A stretch of DNA of 64,000 nucleotides from Angiostrongylus vasorum (Eukaryota; Nematoda; Chromadorea; Rhabditida; Metastrongylidae). The notes under the pieces are model-generated. The model made no database searches. It saw nothing but the letters and a program-made list of their open reading frames with translations, and was not told where the DNA came from. The DNA is taken from assembly GCA_018806985.1 (NCBI GenBank), contig JADANN010000202.1, positions 2,599,001-2,663,000 of the forward strand, written 5' to 3'. Made by a program: the position numbers and the translations under genes. Numbering within the stretch: the stretch's first letter is position 1; every line of letters starts with the position of its first letter. Positions 62,001-63,894 of the stretch are shown here, in pieces.

Positions 62001-62022
62001 AGTATTCTCATTCTTTAAATAA
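11695..62022 (+). CDS. unc-31: UNC-31/CAPS, calcium-dependent activator protein for secretion (35 spliced exons)
   Basis: CAPS is a cytosolic and peripheral-membrane priming factor that binds PI(4,5)P2 and SNAREs and is needed for release of dense-core vesicles (neuropeptides, amines) in neurons and neuroendocrine cells. I joined 35 exons, all phase-consistent, into 4,197 bases (1,398 residues plus stop); family members are about 1,350-1,400. Seen by rough residue: acidic and serine-rich N-terminus (1-120), conserved block with [15 protein letters not shown] (about 125-345), serine/arginine microexon region (396-430), C2 domain (about 435-560), PH domain (about 565-715, with WKKWKRRFF and [12 protein letters not shown]), then the MUN/CAPS region through [10 protein letters not shown] and the end VFSFFK. 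CDS = join(11695-11754, 20190-20357, 24528-24667, 25570-25725, 26096-26174, 27043-27114, 29900-30042, 31225-31357, 33474-33554, 33810-33964, 34379-34399, 36019-36054, 37871-37973, 38184-38302, 38362-38473, 38616-38822, 39452-39563, 41088-41251, 41338-41460, 41984-42076, 42516-42703, 48032-48133, 48256-48319, 48480-48603, 53028-53134, 55459-55615, 56184-56325, 57337-57492, 57601-57742, 58388-58546, 58643-58747, 59007-59135, 59250-59354, 61584-61704, 61904-62022). Weak points are the exon 3 start and the exon 19 acceptor. Confidence 0.96.
11800..12190 (+). repeat. Family C repeat in intron 1
   Basis: From acttgaacggctcgtcatcac and gtgcgggccccagcataatc to cgatgaggcggtaaaccattgg. About 390 bp; a close match to the 20.8 kb and 38.9 kb copies. 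I see no tRNA-like boxes, no open frame and no clear terminal repeats, so the class is undecided. Confidence 0.75.
12690..12945 (+). mobile_element. SINE family A copy in intron 1
   Basis: Box-B-like gtggaaccgatcccgtg, core caccaagcctttcatccctc and ggggtcggcgaattggtacc, tail to gattgatcaacgccgagag, ending in three tttatcc units. The 5' half of the head is missing. A good reference for the family A body and tail. Confidence 0.8.
13575..13690 (+). repeat. Family E fragment in intron 1
   Basis: Carries ctgttttcttgatgagcaaacacgaggttgttac and tttattcattca, shared with the copies at 4,195 and 19,455. Confidence 0.55.
13867..14052 (+). CDS. Candidate alternative first exon (unproven)
   Basis: An ATG-initiated 62-codon segment inside intron 1 with protein-like composition (includes [16 protein letters not shown]), ending at a good donor (cag|gtaaac) in phase 0, the phase exon 2 of unc-31 requires. 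Spliced there it would give UNC-31 a different N-terminus. The frame stays open past the donor to 14,343, so it may also be an unrelated gene fragment. I recognise no homologue. Confidence 0.3.
14344..16405. other. Intron 1 stretch, nothing recognised
   Basis: Only short open frames without domains (for example 14,541-14,834 plus). No known repeat family was matched here. Confidence 0.45.
16410..16735 (+). mobile_element. SINE family B copy lacking the shared core
   Basis: Head with gtagcgcagtagctag (box A) and tggttcgaccccc (box B), then directly the family B distal part (cctgcaatccacgtggcaacg, gctatctcc, aggagaatcgact, gaaatcctcaagc) and an ataaatga-type end. The shared core found in other copies is absent between head and distal part. 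Confidence 0.6.
16745..17215 (+). repeat. Family E element with two direct motif copies
   Basis: One motif copy at about 16,748 (cattaatagctaacacgaggttg) with tcaacgtcttcgtcttcttc behind it, and a second at about 17,125 (catttgtaggttaacacgagattg). The layout and the sequence between match 32,835-33,240, including tggtccaca, ttcagtgga and tttgttttttaa. Confidence 0.6.
17216..19454. other. Intron 1 stretch, little recognised
   Basis: Around 18,240-18,265 a short antisense piece of the family E motif (aacaacctcgcgtcaac) is visible. The 118-codon plus-strand frame at 18,322-18,678 has no domain. Confidence 0.4.
19455..19600 (+). repeat. Family E fragment in intron 1
   Basis: Contains catgagcgaacacgaggttg, atggtttattcattgc and ggctgacgttttagctgatt, aligning with the 4,195 and 13,575 copies. 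Confidence 0.55.
19690..19970 (+). mobile_element. SINE family A copy with intact tRNA-like head
   Basis: Box A tggagctcagtggttagagg and box B gactgatccc are in sense order, followed by the core (catcaaacctttcatccgac) and the family A tail to gattgatcaacgcagagag and tatcc units. The best-preserved family A head in the window. It ends 220 bp before exon 2 of unc-31. Confidence 0.8.
19971..20021 (+). repeat. (TA)n microsatellite
   Basis: About 25 perfect TA dinucleotide units directly abutting the tail of the SINE at 19,690-19,970. Confidence 0.97.
20190..20357 (+). CDS. unc-31: unc-31 coding exon 2
   Basis: Acceptor atattttag, donor gtgagt, phase 0 to 0. Residues 21-76, basic and very serine-rich ([18 protein letters not shown]), the low-complexity linker expected near the CAPS N-terminus. 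Confidence 0.85.
20805..21190 (+). repeat. Family C repeat in intron 2
   Basis: Full-length-looking copy from acttggacggcccgtcctcac to cgatgaggcggtaaaccgttgg. The short open frames on both strands across it (20,751-21,166) are products of the repeat and not genes. Confidence 0.75.
21191..22731. other. Intron 2 stretch, nothing recognised
   Basis: AT-rich sequence with only short open frames on both strands and no repeat family I could match. Confidence 0.45.
22732..24360 (+). mobile_element. RTE-like LINE, 3'-truncated copy (copy 2) in intron 2
   Basis: Starts with the conserved 5' end (cacggatctccctcatatgaggga), carries the roughly 500-base 5' region and the endonuclease frame, then stops in the linker after cgaactaacgtcggaacttgc. 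The reverse transcriptase is missing. Same orientation as unc-31; it ends 170 bp before exon 3. Confidence 0.85.
23280..24160 (+). pseudogene. LINE endonuclease pseudogene, copy 2
   Basis: Encodes the endonuclease with [15 protein letters not shown] (catalytic Asp and Asn kept) and [11 protein letters not shown]. Stops and frameshifts occur: an in-frame tag near 23,397, a frame change near 23,500-23,660, and the C-terminal SDHR motif is degraded (ttctacacgggatgagacc). Longest open piece 23,647-24,144. Not functional. Confidence 0.8.
24528..24667 (+). CDS. unc-31: unc-31 coding exon 3
   Basis: Residues 77-123, from [13 protein letters not shown] to SKEEQERIR, then donor gtaagt (phase 2). The acceptor is uncertain: tgtttgaag at 24,527 keeps phase 0; ctaaag at 24,479 is also phase-compatible and would add 16 residues. 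Neither is a TTTCAG consensus. Confidence 0.75.
24862..25232 (-). mobile_element. SINE family B copy in intron 3
   Basis: On the minus strand: gggcagatagcacagcggtaatgg (box A) and ctagttcgattccgc (box B) at the right end, then aaccaagcctcccactgctc, a decayed form of the shared core, then the family B tail to gacggatcaaataaaat. Antisense to unc-31. Confidence 0.8.
25570..25725 (+). CDS. unc-31: unc-31 coding exon 4
   Basis: Acceptor ttcatacag, donor gtactg, phase 2 to 2. Residues 123-175 with the strongly conserved [16 protein letters not shown] and [14 protein letters not shown]; the N-terminal signature of CAPS proteins. Confidence 0.95.
26096..26174 (+). CDS. unc-31: unc-31 coding exon 5
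   Basis: Acceptor gtttttcag, donor gtttgt, phase 2 to 0. Residues 175-201, [17 protein letters not shown], aligning with the conserved CAPS segment that follows the NAKQPTDM block. Confidence 0.95.
26405..26960. repeat. AT-rich intron 5 stretch flanking a SINE
   Basis: Simple-sequence DNA of ttta/ttat type (26,430-26,490 and 26,765-26,955) surrounds the SINE B copy at 26,495-26,765. Confidence 0.7.
26495..26765 (-). mobile_element. SINE family B copy in intron 5
   Basis: Minus-strand head with ctagttcgattccgc, core accaagcctttcattcctcc and ggggtcgggaaatcggtacc, and the distal part to gacgcgtc. Shorter than the 29.4 kb copy because part of the segment with aggattttcattt is deleted. Confidence 0.8.
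27043..27114 (+). CDS. unc-31: unc-31 coding exon 6
   Basis: Acceptor gcaatgttcag, donor gtgagg, phase 0 to 0. Residues 202-225, [17 protein letters not shown] followed by SMHDFRE; strongly CAPS-like. Confidence 0.95.
27560..27920 (+). mobile_element. Diverged SINE family B copy in intron 6
   Basis: Retains the core (cacaaagcctccactctatc, agtcggttgagaaattgg) and distal family B words (aaaatcctgaagcag, aggaaacgaatcgaa, ggacccgcac) ending in gaaataaaaaact. The head is hard to recognise. Sense to unc-31. Confidence 0.5.
28285..28570 (-). mobile_element. Diverged LINE 5' region fragment in intron 6
   Basis: Minus-strand similarity to the LINE 5' region: ttgtcactcgattgcaggttttt and, after an unrelated insert of roughly 90 bases, cactcacgcatgcgtga and acgtatataccaaagag. 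Much older than the other copies. Confidence 0.45.
28860..29080 (+). pseudogene. LINE 3' terminal coding relic in intron 6
   Basis: An open frame (28,881-29,075) reads [18 protein letters not shown] and then HRDEWIIC. This resembles the C-terminus of nematode RTE-type polyproteins, where a YDAL...RASRTHW...DRDEW pattern closes the ORF. The rest of the element is not visible upstream. Confidence 0.45.
29360..29745 (-). mobile_element. SINE family B copy in intron 6 (reference copy)
   Basis: Longest family B copy. Right to left on the minus strand: ggatagcacagtggtagtga (box A), ctgtttcaatcccgtcc (box B), core caccaagcctgtcatccctc, then a distal part of about 250 bases to gacgggtcaaataaaatga. 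It ends 155 bp before exon 7. Confidence 0.8.
29900..30042 (+). CDS. unc-31: unc-31 coding exon 7
   Basis: Acceptor gtgttacag, donor gtaggt, phase 0 to 2. Residues 226-273, [18 protein letters not shown] is nearly the same as in other CAPS proteins. Confidence 0.95.
30330..30625 (+). repeat. Family E copy interrupted by a (GTT/GTC)n tract, intron 7
   Basis: Left part tctataaacatcggcataaa and ccgatgcgaggtt; right part ggccgacgtttcagcgact. Between them, 30,425-30,570, lies a near-pure trinucleotide run of gtt, gtc and gct units that reads as poly-valine in one frame. Not a coding region. Confidence 0.7.
30925..31022 (-). repeat. tRNA-like SINE head, minus strand
   Basis: Minus strand reads gttggtgtggtggatagctc (box A-like), then after about 45 bases cgctggttcgaagccc (box B). 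Short complementary ends gcctc and gaggc could pair, but it does not fold as a proper tRNA. Faces a similar plus-strand copy at 31,065. Confidence 0.45.
31065..31125 (+). repeat. tRNA-like SINE head, plus strand
   Basis: Reads ggttggtgtgatggatgcag and gcgggttcgaaggtc, a shorter relative of the minus-strand head at 30,925-31,022 in opposite orientation. It lies about 100 bp before exon 8. Confidence 0.45.
31225..31357 (+). CDS. unc-31: unc-31 coding exon 8
   Basis: Acceptor tggattcttccag, donor gtgagg, phase 2 to 0. Residues 273-317, [17 protein letters not shown] then [13 protein letters not shown]. The competing acceptor at tcctcag (31,204) gives the wrong frame. Confidence 0.93.
32030..32300 (+). 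repeat. Family D repeat in intron 8
   Basis: A diverged copy preceded by the family leader tttttcacggcgggggtatt, with gatatttgcaaaactccgg, cgttcaccaccacaccatgc, gcaatcacccgtcaatgg and cagttaagctgaggct. Confidence 0.7.
32835..33240 (+). repeat. Family E element with two direct motif copies, intron 8
   Basis: Motif at about 32,848 (cactgacaagctaatacgaggttg) with tttcgacgtcttcgtcttac, and a second degraded motif at about 33,195 (cagtgatcaacaccggattg). The spacing of about 350 bases and the internal sequence parallel 16,745-17,215. Confidence 0.6.
33474..33554 (+). CDS. unc-31: unc-31 coding exon 9
   Basis: Acceptor attcgttgcag, donor gttgtc (weak), phase 0 to 0. Residues 318-344, [15 protein letters not shown] matches the conserved LDN-DEQAA-IRRE motif of CAPS. 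Confidence 0.93.
33810..33964 (+). CDS. unc-31: unc-31 coding exon 10
   Basis: Acceptor aatttctcag, donor gtgaga, phase 0 to 2. Residues 345-396, [16 protein letters not shown] and [12 protein letters not shown], then a lysine-rich end. Confidence 0.93.
34379..34399 (+). CDS. unc-31: unc-31 coding exon 11 (21-nt microexon)
   Basis: Acceptor catatttcag, donor gtaggt, phase 2 to 2. Adds seven residues, RSASKSK, to a basic serine-rich loop before the C2 domain. Length divisible by three and symmetric phase mean it can be skipped without frameshift. Inferred from splice signals and frame only. Confidence 0.65.
35944..35963. repeat. Perfect 20-bp palindrome in intron 11
   Basis: gcattcgaatattcgaatgc equals its own reverse complement and sits 55 bp before exon 12. 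A role in DNA binding or RNA structure is speculative. Confidence 0.9.
36019..36054 (+). CDS. unc-31: unc-31 coding exon 12 (36-nt microexon)
   Basis: Acceptor acatttttag, donor gtttgc, phase 2 to 2. Encodes [12 protein letters not shown], with an RSRS phosphorylation-like motif. Symmetric and skippable like exon 11. Confidence 0.7.
36326..36620 (-). mobile_element. Highly diverged SINE family B relic, intron 12
   Basis: The left part (cgttttgcacataacac, attcgattcgtttactcgcatccagtgtcc) resembles the distal end of family B on the minus strand. The tRNA-like head cannot be seen clearly. Confidence 0.35.
36738..36995 (-). mobile_element. SINE family A copy in intron 12
   Basis: Minus-strand head gcgcagtggtcggaggcgcc and gggatcaatcccc (box B) at the right end, core caaccattccatcccctcc and ggtcggaagattggtacc, tail to gatcaacgccgagagg. 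Well preserved. Confidence 0.8.
36996..37870. other. Remainder of intron 12, nothing recognised
   Basis: Starts with alternating ta/ca-rich simple sequence (about 37,005-37,085) and continues with unremarkable AT-rich DNA up to the exon 13 acceptor. Confidence 0.5.
37871..37973 (+). CDS. unc-31: unc-31 coding exon 13
   Basis: Acceptor aatgctttag chosen over gaagcag (37,884) because it restores the LKRRSSS segment seen in relatives; both keep frame. Donor gtacaa, phase 2 to 0. Residues 415-449, ending [15 protein letters not shown], the lead-in to the C2 domain. Confidence 0.88.
38184..38302 (+). CDS. unc-31: unc-31 coding exon 14
   Basis: Acceptor gtgttaag (an AAG end), donor gtaagt, phase 0 to 2. 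Residues 450-489 of the C2 domain: [36 protein letters not shown]. Confidence 0.92.
38362..38473 (+). CDS. unc-31: unc-31 coding exon 15
   Basis: Acceptor tctcctttta|g region ending at 38,361, donor gtgagg, phase 2 to 0. Residues 489-526, [20 protein letters not shown] and EDKELGK; C2 domain continuation. Intron 14 is only 59 bp. Confidence 0.95.
38616..38822 (+). CDS. unc-31: unc-31 coding exon 16
   Basis: Acceptor tcatttcaag (AAG end), donor gtagaa, phase 0 to 0. Residues 527-595: end of the C2 domain, then the PH domain start ([20 protein letters not shown]). The basic WKKWKRRFF strand is where PH domains of this family contact phosphoinositides. Confidence 0.95.
38826..38985 (+). repeat. 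Intronic duplication, copy 1 (intron 16)
   Basis: About 160 bases beginning at tttttcgattattttctttt, including ctctgtttctttagaataggcaa and the start of a family C repeat. Repeated at 40,503-40,665 in intron 17, one exon downstream. Confidence 0.85.
38905..39300 (+). repeat. Family C repeat in intron 16
   Basis: Complete-looking copy from acttggatacttggatggctc to acgaggcggttaatcgttgg. It ends about 150 bp before exon 17. Confidence 0.75.
39452..39563 (+). CDS. unc-31: unc-31 coding exon 17
   Basis: Acceptor ctctcttgcag, donor gtgttt, phase 0 to 1. Residues 596-633 of the PH domain: [17 protein letters not shown] and [14 protein letters not shown]. Confidence 0.95.
39945..40250 (-). mobile_element. 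SINE family B copy in intron 17
   Basis: Minus-strand head ggtagcgcagtgataatgat and tgattctaccccg, core acgaagcatcttatcctttc and ggggtcgggaaattgg, then the family B distal part to gatgggtcgtgc. Confidence 0.75.
40503..40665 (+). repeat. Intronic duplication, copy 2 (intron 17)
   Basis: Near copy of 38,826-38,985: tactttcgattattttcttt through ttctttagaataggcaatcaag and into a family C start that stops at ggagatttgttacc. Confidence 0.85.
41088..41251 (+). CDS. unc-31: unc-31 coding exon 18
   Basis: Acceptor ttttttcttaag (AAG end), donor gtgcgc, phase 1 to 0. Residues 633-687 of the PH domain: [33 protein letters not shown], ending LWVQ. The first part is a loop with little resemblance to vertebrate CAPS. 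Confidence 0.93.
41336..41337 (+). other. unc-31: Missing AG acceptor at intron 18
   Basis: The intron end required by homology reads gacgattttgg, with GG where AG is expected. No AG lies between the upstream in-frame TGA (41,326) and the exon. Confidence 0.7.
41338..41460 (+). CDS. unc-31: unc-31 coding exon 19
   Basis: Start placed by homology ([17 protein letters not shown] completes the last PH helix) although the acceptor is GG. Donor gtaagt, phase 0 to 0. Residues 688-728, ending KHGMDEIIL. An in-frame AG downstream (ccaaag|cag, 41,385) would delete the conserved helix. Confidence 0.85.
41583..41850 (+). mobile_element. SINE family A copy in intron 19
   Basis: Box A gcatgtagcgcagtagtccc, box B atggttcaattctacg, then a core relic (cagagtccgcgaattggtacc) and a degraded tail with tgattgatccac. 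Sense to unc-31. Confidence 0.7.
41984..42076 (+). CDS. unc-31: unc-31 coding exon 20
   Basis: Acceptor cttattttgcag, donor gtagga, phase 0 to 0. Residues 729-759, [20 protein letters not shown] and [10 protein letters not shown], aligning with the CAPS segment after the PH domain. Confidence 0.93.
42516..42703 (+). CDS. unc-31: unc-31 coding exon 21
   Basis: Acceptor cctttatctcag, donor gtaggt, phase 0 to 2. Residues 760-822: [38 protein letters not shown]; one of the most conserved parts of the protein. Confidence 0.96.
43216..44710 (-). pseudogene. LINE reverse transcriptase, copy 3 (few lesions)
   Basis: An uninterrupted 222-codon piece (44,010-44,678) carries [20 protein letters not shown] and [17 protein letters not shown] follows, then the same frame continues with [14 protein letters not shown] and the active-site box reading [10 protein letters not shown]. 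The usual second Asp (FADD, as in copy 4) is Glu here, which with the stops argues against activity. Further lesions lie near 43,720 and beyond. Confidence 0.9.
45050..45920 (-). pseudogene. LINE endonuclease, copy 3
   Basis: N-terminal piece 45,488-45,817 ([34 protein letters not shown]) is intact; a frameshift near 45,550 leads to the second half. There the catalytic GDFN box reads GYFNAKIG, so the metal-site Asp is lost, and stops follow. Clearly dead despite the good RT. Confidence 0.85.
46406..48031. other. Right part of intron 21
   Basis: Unremarkable AT-rich DNA apart from a diverged family C repeat at about 47,690-47,890. The short open frame 47,387-47,569 has no domain. Confidence 0.45.
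47690..47890 (+). repeat. Diverged family C relic in intron 21
   Basis: Contains caggatggtggtaattcctgg, tttactcgttgctgga, gatagaaatgtcgaactt and aatcaggagcatttcccaaccacgatga, matching the distal half of family C. Confidence 0.55.
48032..48133 (+). CDS. unc-31: unc-31 coding exon 22
   Basis: Acceptor aagtatttaag (AAG end), donor gtcggt, phase 2 to 2. Residues 822-856, [20 protein letters not shown] then LLEKQITNF. The alternative donor gtaatt six bases later gives the wrong phase for exon 23. Confidence 0.93.
48256..48319 (+). CDS. unc-31: unc-31 coding exon 23
   Basis: Acceptor atgtgtctttag, donor gtacgc, phase 2 to 0. Residues 856-877, [20 protein letters not shown], almost invariant in CAPS proteins. 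Confidence 0.95.
48480..48603 (+). CDS. unc-31: unc-31 coding exon 24
   Basis: Acceptor ttattccttag, donor gtgagt, phase 0 to 1. Residues 878-919, [19 protein letters not shown] then [14 protein letters not shown], entering the MUN/CAPS homology region. Confidence 0.95.
49300..50110 (+). pseudogene. LINE endonuclease, copy 4
   Basis: Open from 49,650 to 50,108 with [30 protein letters not shown] and [10 protein letters not shown]. The catalytic Asp remains but the following Asn is Ser, and SDHR has become FGHR. The N-terminal half is broken in several frames. Confidence 0.8.
50390..51700 (+). pseudogene. LINE reverse transcriptase, copy 4
   Basis: Pieces in shifting frames: [20 protein letters not shown] at 50,468, the YLIL...[13 protein letters not shown] region near 50,940, and an intact [10 protein letters not shown] box near 51,225. 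This copy keeps FADD where copy 3 has FADE, though it is otherwise much more damaged. Confidence 0.85.
52045..52310 (-). mobile_element. SINE family A copy in intron 24
   Basis: Minus-strand core relic (cccgctagtctttccgagat, cggcgaattggtacaacac) and tail (gatgcttaatgaag-type; here actgctcaatgaagtccag) next to a degraded head near 52,290. It lies between LINE copy 4 and the fold-back element. Confidence 0.65.
52330..52850. repeat. Family D fold-back pair in intron 24
   Basis: A plus-oriented arm (about 52,395-52,615) and a minus-oriented arm (about 52,622-52,850) meet almost directly. Arms share gctgagatatttgcaaa..., ggtgcctatggtggggaacg, cgttcaccaccacaccatgcgg, gtttcgcctgtctctcagct. RNA from either strand should fold into a hairpin of about 200 bp. 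It ends about 180 bp before exon 25. Confidence 0.88.
53028..53134 (+). CDS. unc-31: unc-31 coding exon 25
   Basis: Acceptor atgttttgcag, donor gtgagc, phase 1 to 0. Residues 919-954, [20 protein letters not shown] then EHHGE; matches the CAPS helical region. Confidence 0.94.
53735..53810 (-). mobile_element. SINE family A tail fragment in intron 25
   Basis: Only the distal part remains (minus strand: atggttaatcaagttgaaag, catggcacatctctcacggattgattaacgcc). A family D leader follows immediately at 53,815. Confidence 0.55.
53815..54310. repeat. Family D fold-back pair in intron 25
   Basis: Plus arm about 53,872-54,115, minus arm 54,121-54,305, with a junction of only a few bases. The plus arm extends through gattgatctggggggcccaaatcgg to ttaagctgaggctg. 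The hairpin would be about 190 bp long. It has the same architecture as 52,330-52,850 but a different extent. Confidence 0.88.
54490..54700 (-). mobile_element. Diverged SINE family B relic in intron 25
   Basis: The distal family B words (gcagattccaacgctgctttcatt, cacgaatgtcttccgttttgc, ttaaatggtggtcgaattg) can be followed on the minus strand. The core and head are not recognisable. Confidence 0.45.
54701..55458. other. Remainder of intron 25, nothing recognised
   Basis: AT-rich sequence without open frames of note or known repeats, ending in the weak acceptor aatcatctag. Confidence 0.5.
55459..55615 (+). CDS. unc-31: unc-31 coding exon 26
   Basis: Acceptor aaaatcatctag, donor gtaagt, phase 0 to 1. 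Residues 955-1007: [20 protein letters not shown] and [19 protein letters not shown], a hallmark of the CAPS MUN-like region. Confidence 0.95.
56184..56325 (+). CDS. unc-31: unc-31 coding exon 27
   Basis: Acceptor cattctcttcag, donor gtaagt, phase 1 to 2. Residues 1007-1054, [19 protein letters not shown] and [20 protein letters not shown]. Confidence 0.95.
56740..56837. repeat. Small family D-related hairpin in intron 27
   Basis: Inverted arms ttcgcaaaacgtggaccccggg... and ...ccaggggatccaagttttgcgaa surround a short centre containing tccccggaaagggcaa. Followed by ccgtgaaaaattgtagtaggcag, the reverse complement of the family D leader. Confidence 0.75.
57337..57492 (+). CDS. unc-31: unc-31 coding exon 28
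   Basis: Acceptor atttttttgcag, donor gtggga, phase 2 to 2. Residues 1054-1106: [20 protein letters not shown] and [19 protein letters not shown]. The proline-rich linker that vertebrate CAPS has just before this point is not visible in intron 27. Confidence 0.95.
57601..57742 (+). CDS. unc-31: unc-31 coding exon 29
   Basis: Acceptor aaattctttag, donor gttgtt (weak), phase 2 to 0. Residues 1106-1153: [20 protein letters not shown] then [20 protein letters not shown]. The nearer acceptor tccttgcag (57,559) would hit TGA at once. Confidence 0.93.
58005..58190 (+). repeat. Diverged family C relic in intron 29
   Basis: Distal family C words remain: tggcaccatcttactcttagctaagctgc, gatggaaatatcgaactcg, cccagtttgtgagactgctg. 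Confidence 0.5.
58388..58546 (+). CDS. unc-31: unc-31 coding exon 30
   Basis: Acceptor gttgttatag, donor gttcga, phase 0 to 0. Residues 1154-1206: [20 protein letters not shown] and [20 protein letters not shown], matching the conserved CAPS RYDEG segment. Confidence 0.94.
58643..58747 (+). CDS. unc-31: unc-31 coding exon 31
   Basis: Acceptor tctttttccag, donor gtaata, phase 0 to 0. Residues 1207-1241, [18 protein letters not shown] then a Ser/Thr/Pro-rich stretch; 105 bp and symmetric, so possibly optional. Confidence 0.88.
59007..59135 (+). CDS. unc-31: unc-31 coding exon 32
   Basis: Acceptor tctttttcag, donor gtaagc, phase 0 to 0. Residues 1242-1284, [20 protein letters not shown] then VWVNTLFE. 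Confidence 0.94.
59250..59354 (+). CDS. unc-31: unc-31 coding exon 33
   Basis: Acceptor ttggatgctcag, donor gtctgt, phase 0 to 0. Residues 1285-1319, [19 protein letters not shown] then [13 protein letters not shown], aligning with the QWYSNSMK region of CAPS. Confidence 0.93.
59770..60660 (+). pseudogene. Decayed RTE-type reverse transcriptase relic in intron 33
   Basis: Translated pieces resemble a different RTE lineage: [15 protein letters not shown] near 60,190-60,240 (compare [15 protein letters not shown]) and [20 protein letters not shown] then [10 protein letters not shown] near 60,425-60,515 (compare LTFVDYEKAFDSV). Many stops. Not similar at DNA level to LINE copies 1-4. The following 60,660-61,583 shows nothing firm. 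Confidence 0.4.
61584..61704 (+). CDS. unc-31: unc-31 coding exon 34
   Basis: Acceptor ttttttttacag, donor gtaaat, phase 0 to 1. Residues 1320-1360: [20 protein letters not shown] and [15 protein letters not shown], the conserved CAPS C-terminal motif with LEEA. Confidence 0.94.
61904..62022 (+). CDS. unc-31: unc-31 coding exon 35 (terminal)
   Basis: Acceptor gatatcttag, phase 1, TAA stop at 62,020-62,022. Residues 1360-1398, [20 protein letters not shown] then [14 protein letters not shown] Ser-rich tail closing on an aromatic, basic end. Confidence 0.88.
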
Positions 62023-62890
62023 TTTACCTTTTCTGTGCAGGCTATTTTAAGGTTTTGATACCGAATCTAAGTTATTACTTACTTTCGTCAGGGTCCCATA
62101 GCATACAGTGTTCATCTCGTAGTCTTTTTCACTAGATTCTCATGTTTATGACTTCATTCGTTTCTTGCTACTAAAATTCTCGGTCTTTCTATATTTTTAG
62201 CCTATTTGACACTAGGATATTACAGTTATGTGTAAAAATCGCTTTACGGTTATCGATTGGTTTTAGTGGAGAAGTTGTAGTTCATATGTTCTTAAAAATG
62301 TGGTGTAGATGTTAGGCTAAGTTTTCCAATAAGATATTGTTGAAGTGATCATCTTCATTCCTATTTCCGTAGTTTTACTGGATGTGACAATTTTTCTAAC
62401 AAAACCGGGTTCCATTTCCCATGCAGAACCTCTCAGAGTTTTTGAACGATAATAGAGCCTCAGTGATTGTTTCGCTTTATAGAATGTGATGATCTAAGAT
62501 GCAAATACATTATTATCAATTTGTTAGTAGAACGGAACAGGCTAGAGAGTCGTGTTTTCCTCATAGGACCCAATTCTATCACATCATTTCTCGTGCGCTG
62601 ACGTATAGATTGTAACTTCGCGATGCTATGTATATTTAAGTCAGCAGCTCGATTACTTCTGCTTTAAAAACATTCTTCACTTATTCCTTGATTTCCTTGA
62701 TCGTGTGGATTTGCCTTCCAGTGAAACCAAATTTTTATTATACTGTTATAAGGATAAACATATTCACTTATGTGGTTTCTGTCTCCTTGTTAGGATGAGT
62801 TTGCTATAAAAATTCAGTCTTGACAGAACAATTACAGATCTTTACTTCCTCGGCACTTGAAATAATAACGGTACAAGTCTATAGCTGATG
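62023..62890 (+). other. unc-31: 3' flank and probable 3' UTR of unc-31
   Basis: AT-rich, without an obvious AATAAA soon after the stop codon. No gene or repeat recognised. The true cleavage site is not determined; the first clear AATAAA lies at 63,165. Confidence 0.45.
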
Positions 62891-62892
62891 AA

Positions 62893-63130
62893 CTAGAACG
62901 CATCCACACATGCGTGCATGAATACGCCTCGTAAATATCGTAAATACAGAAGCTATGTGCGAAATCGGCGCAGCAGAAACAGGAAGTCCATGCTCTGAAT
63001 CCACCTGCGTCTCAGGGAAGCAAAGGTCGCCTTTGGTCTGCGATTAACCCCCTGTCAGCCACGTGGGGGCGCGCTACGTAGCCTCTCGACTAACCGGCTA
63101 TCGGGATCCCTCATATGAGGGAGATGCGTG
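62893..63130 (-). mobile_element. LINE 5' region fragment (copy 5)
   Basis: About 240 bases of the LINE 5' region only, with the 5' end at right (ggatccctcatatgagggag) and the left end in gcatccacacatgcgtgcatgaatacgcc. No endonuclease follows. A duplicated cgtaaata unit sits at 62,930-62,945. Confidence 0.8.
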
Positions 63131-63164
63131 GGTTCCAGCTCTAAGTACAAAATTATAAAGCCTG

Positions 63165-63170
63165 AATAAA
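63165..63170 (+). terminator. Possible polyadenylation signal AATAAA
   Basis: An AATAAA in cctgaataaaagattcc, 1.1 kb after the unc-31 stop and just beyond the LINE fragment. The assignment to unc-31 is a guess. Confidence 0.2.
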
Positions 63171-63890
63171 AGATTCCAGTTAGACCTCAGTTTGGGTATA
63201 TTGTCTTTTTCCCATAAGCTGCGGATGGAATCCATATCGTTTGTAGCTTCTGCTGTATTTTTCAAAACGAAGAGATAAAAGTGTTTCAGCTATGCGAAAG
63301 CTGTGAACGTCTTAGCCAGGCCACCTCTGGCTTGGAAGAAAATCACACTGGACCAGCAATTAACATGATAGACTACAGGAGAGCCTCAAGTTGCAACTGA
63401 AGCCATTTCCAAGCTCAACTACCTTTGTTGTTGACGGCTGCATCAGGACAGGAACCTAACCATTGACGACCATCTAATTCTCTGGGTAAATAAGCACGTA
63501 AAGGAATGTCGAAATGGATTTCATAATCTGGCGAATCATCTTTTGGAAAGCGGACTTTTTGACATACACAATATGTGAGCGTAATTTTTTGAATAGTCGG
63601 CCAAACATGTCATAGGCGGTTCTATTTGTTACTATGAACCTTTCTCTCCAATGTCACGGCATTAGTAGGTATGGGTTGCGCACTCGGTGGCGACACCAGC
63701 AAGATGGTCAGACATCGTAGTGGAGTTCTATCGACGTCCAAGAAGAACTGGCATAGTTCTCGGAGATGTTCGATAAAAAAAACACCTTTTGACAAGCATC
63801 TAAGAAAAAAATCTGCTGAATTTCTTAGTGAATCAGTATAAAATATCGAACTCAGCCGAATATGAAATGTTCAGACGCTCTTTCTTTAAT
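63171..63890. other. 3' flank, little recognised
   Basis: Around 63,655-63,780, ggtatgggttgcgcactcgg and ccaagaagaactggcatag weakly recall the C-terminal coding part of RTE elements, but no reading frame is convincing. Confidence 0.3.
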
Positions 63891-63894
63891 CAGT

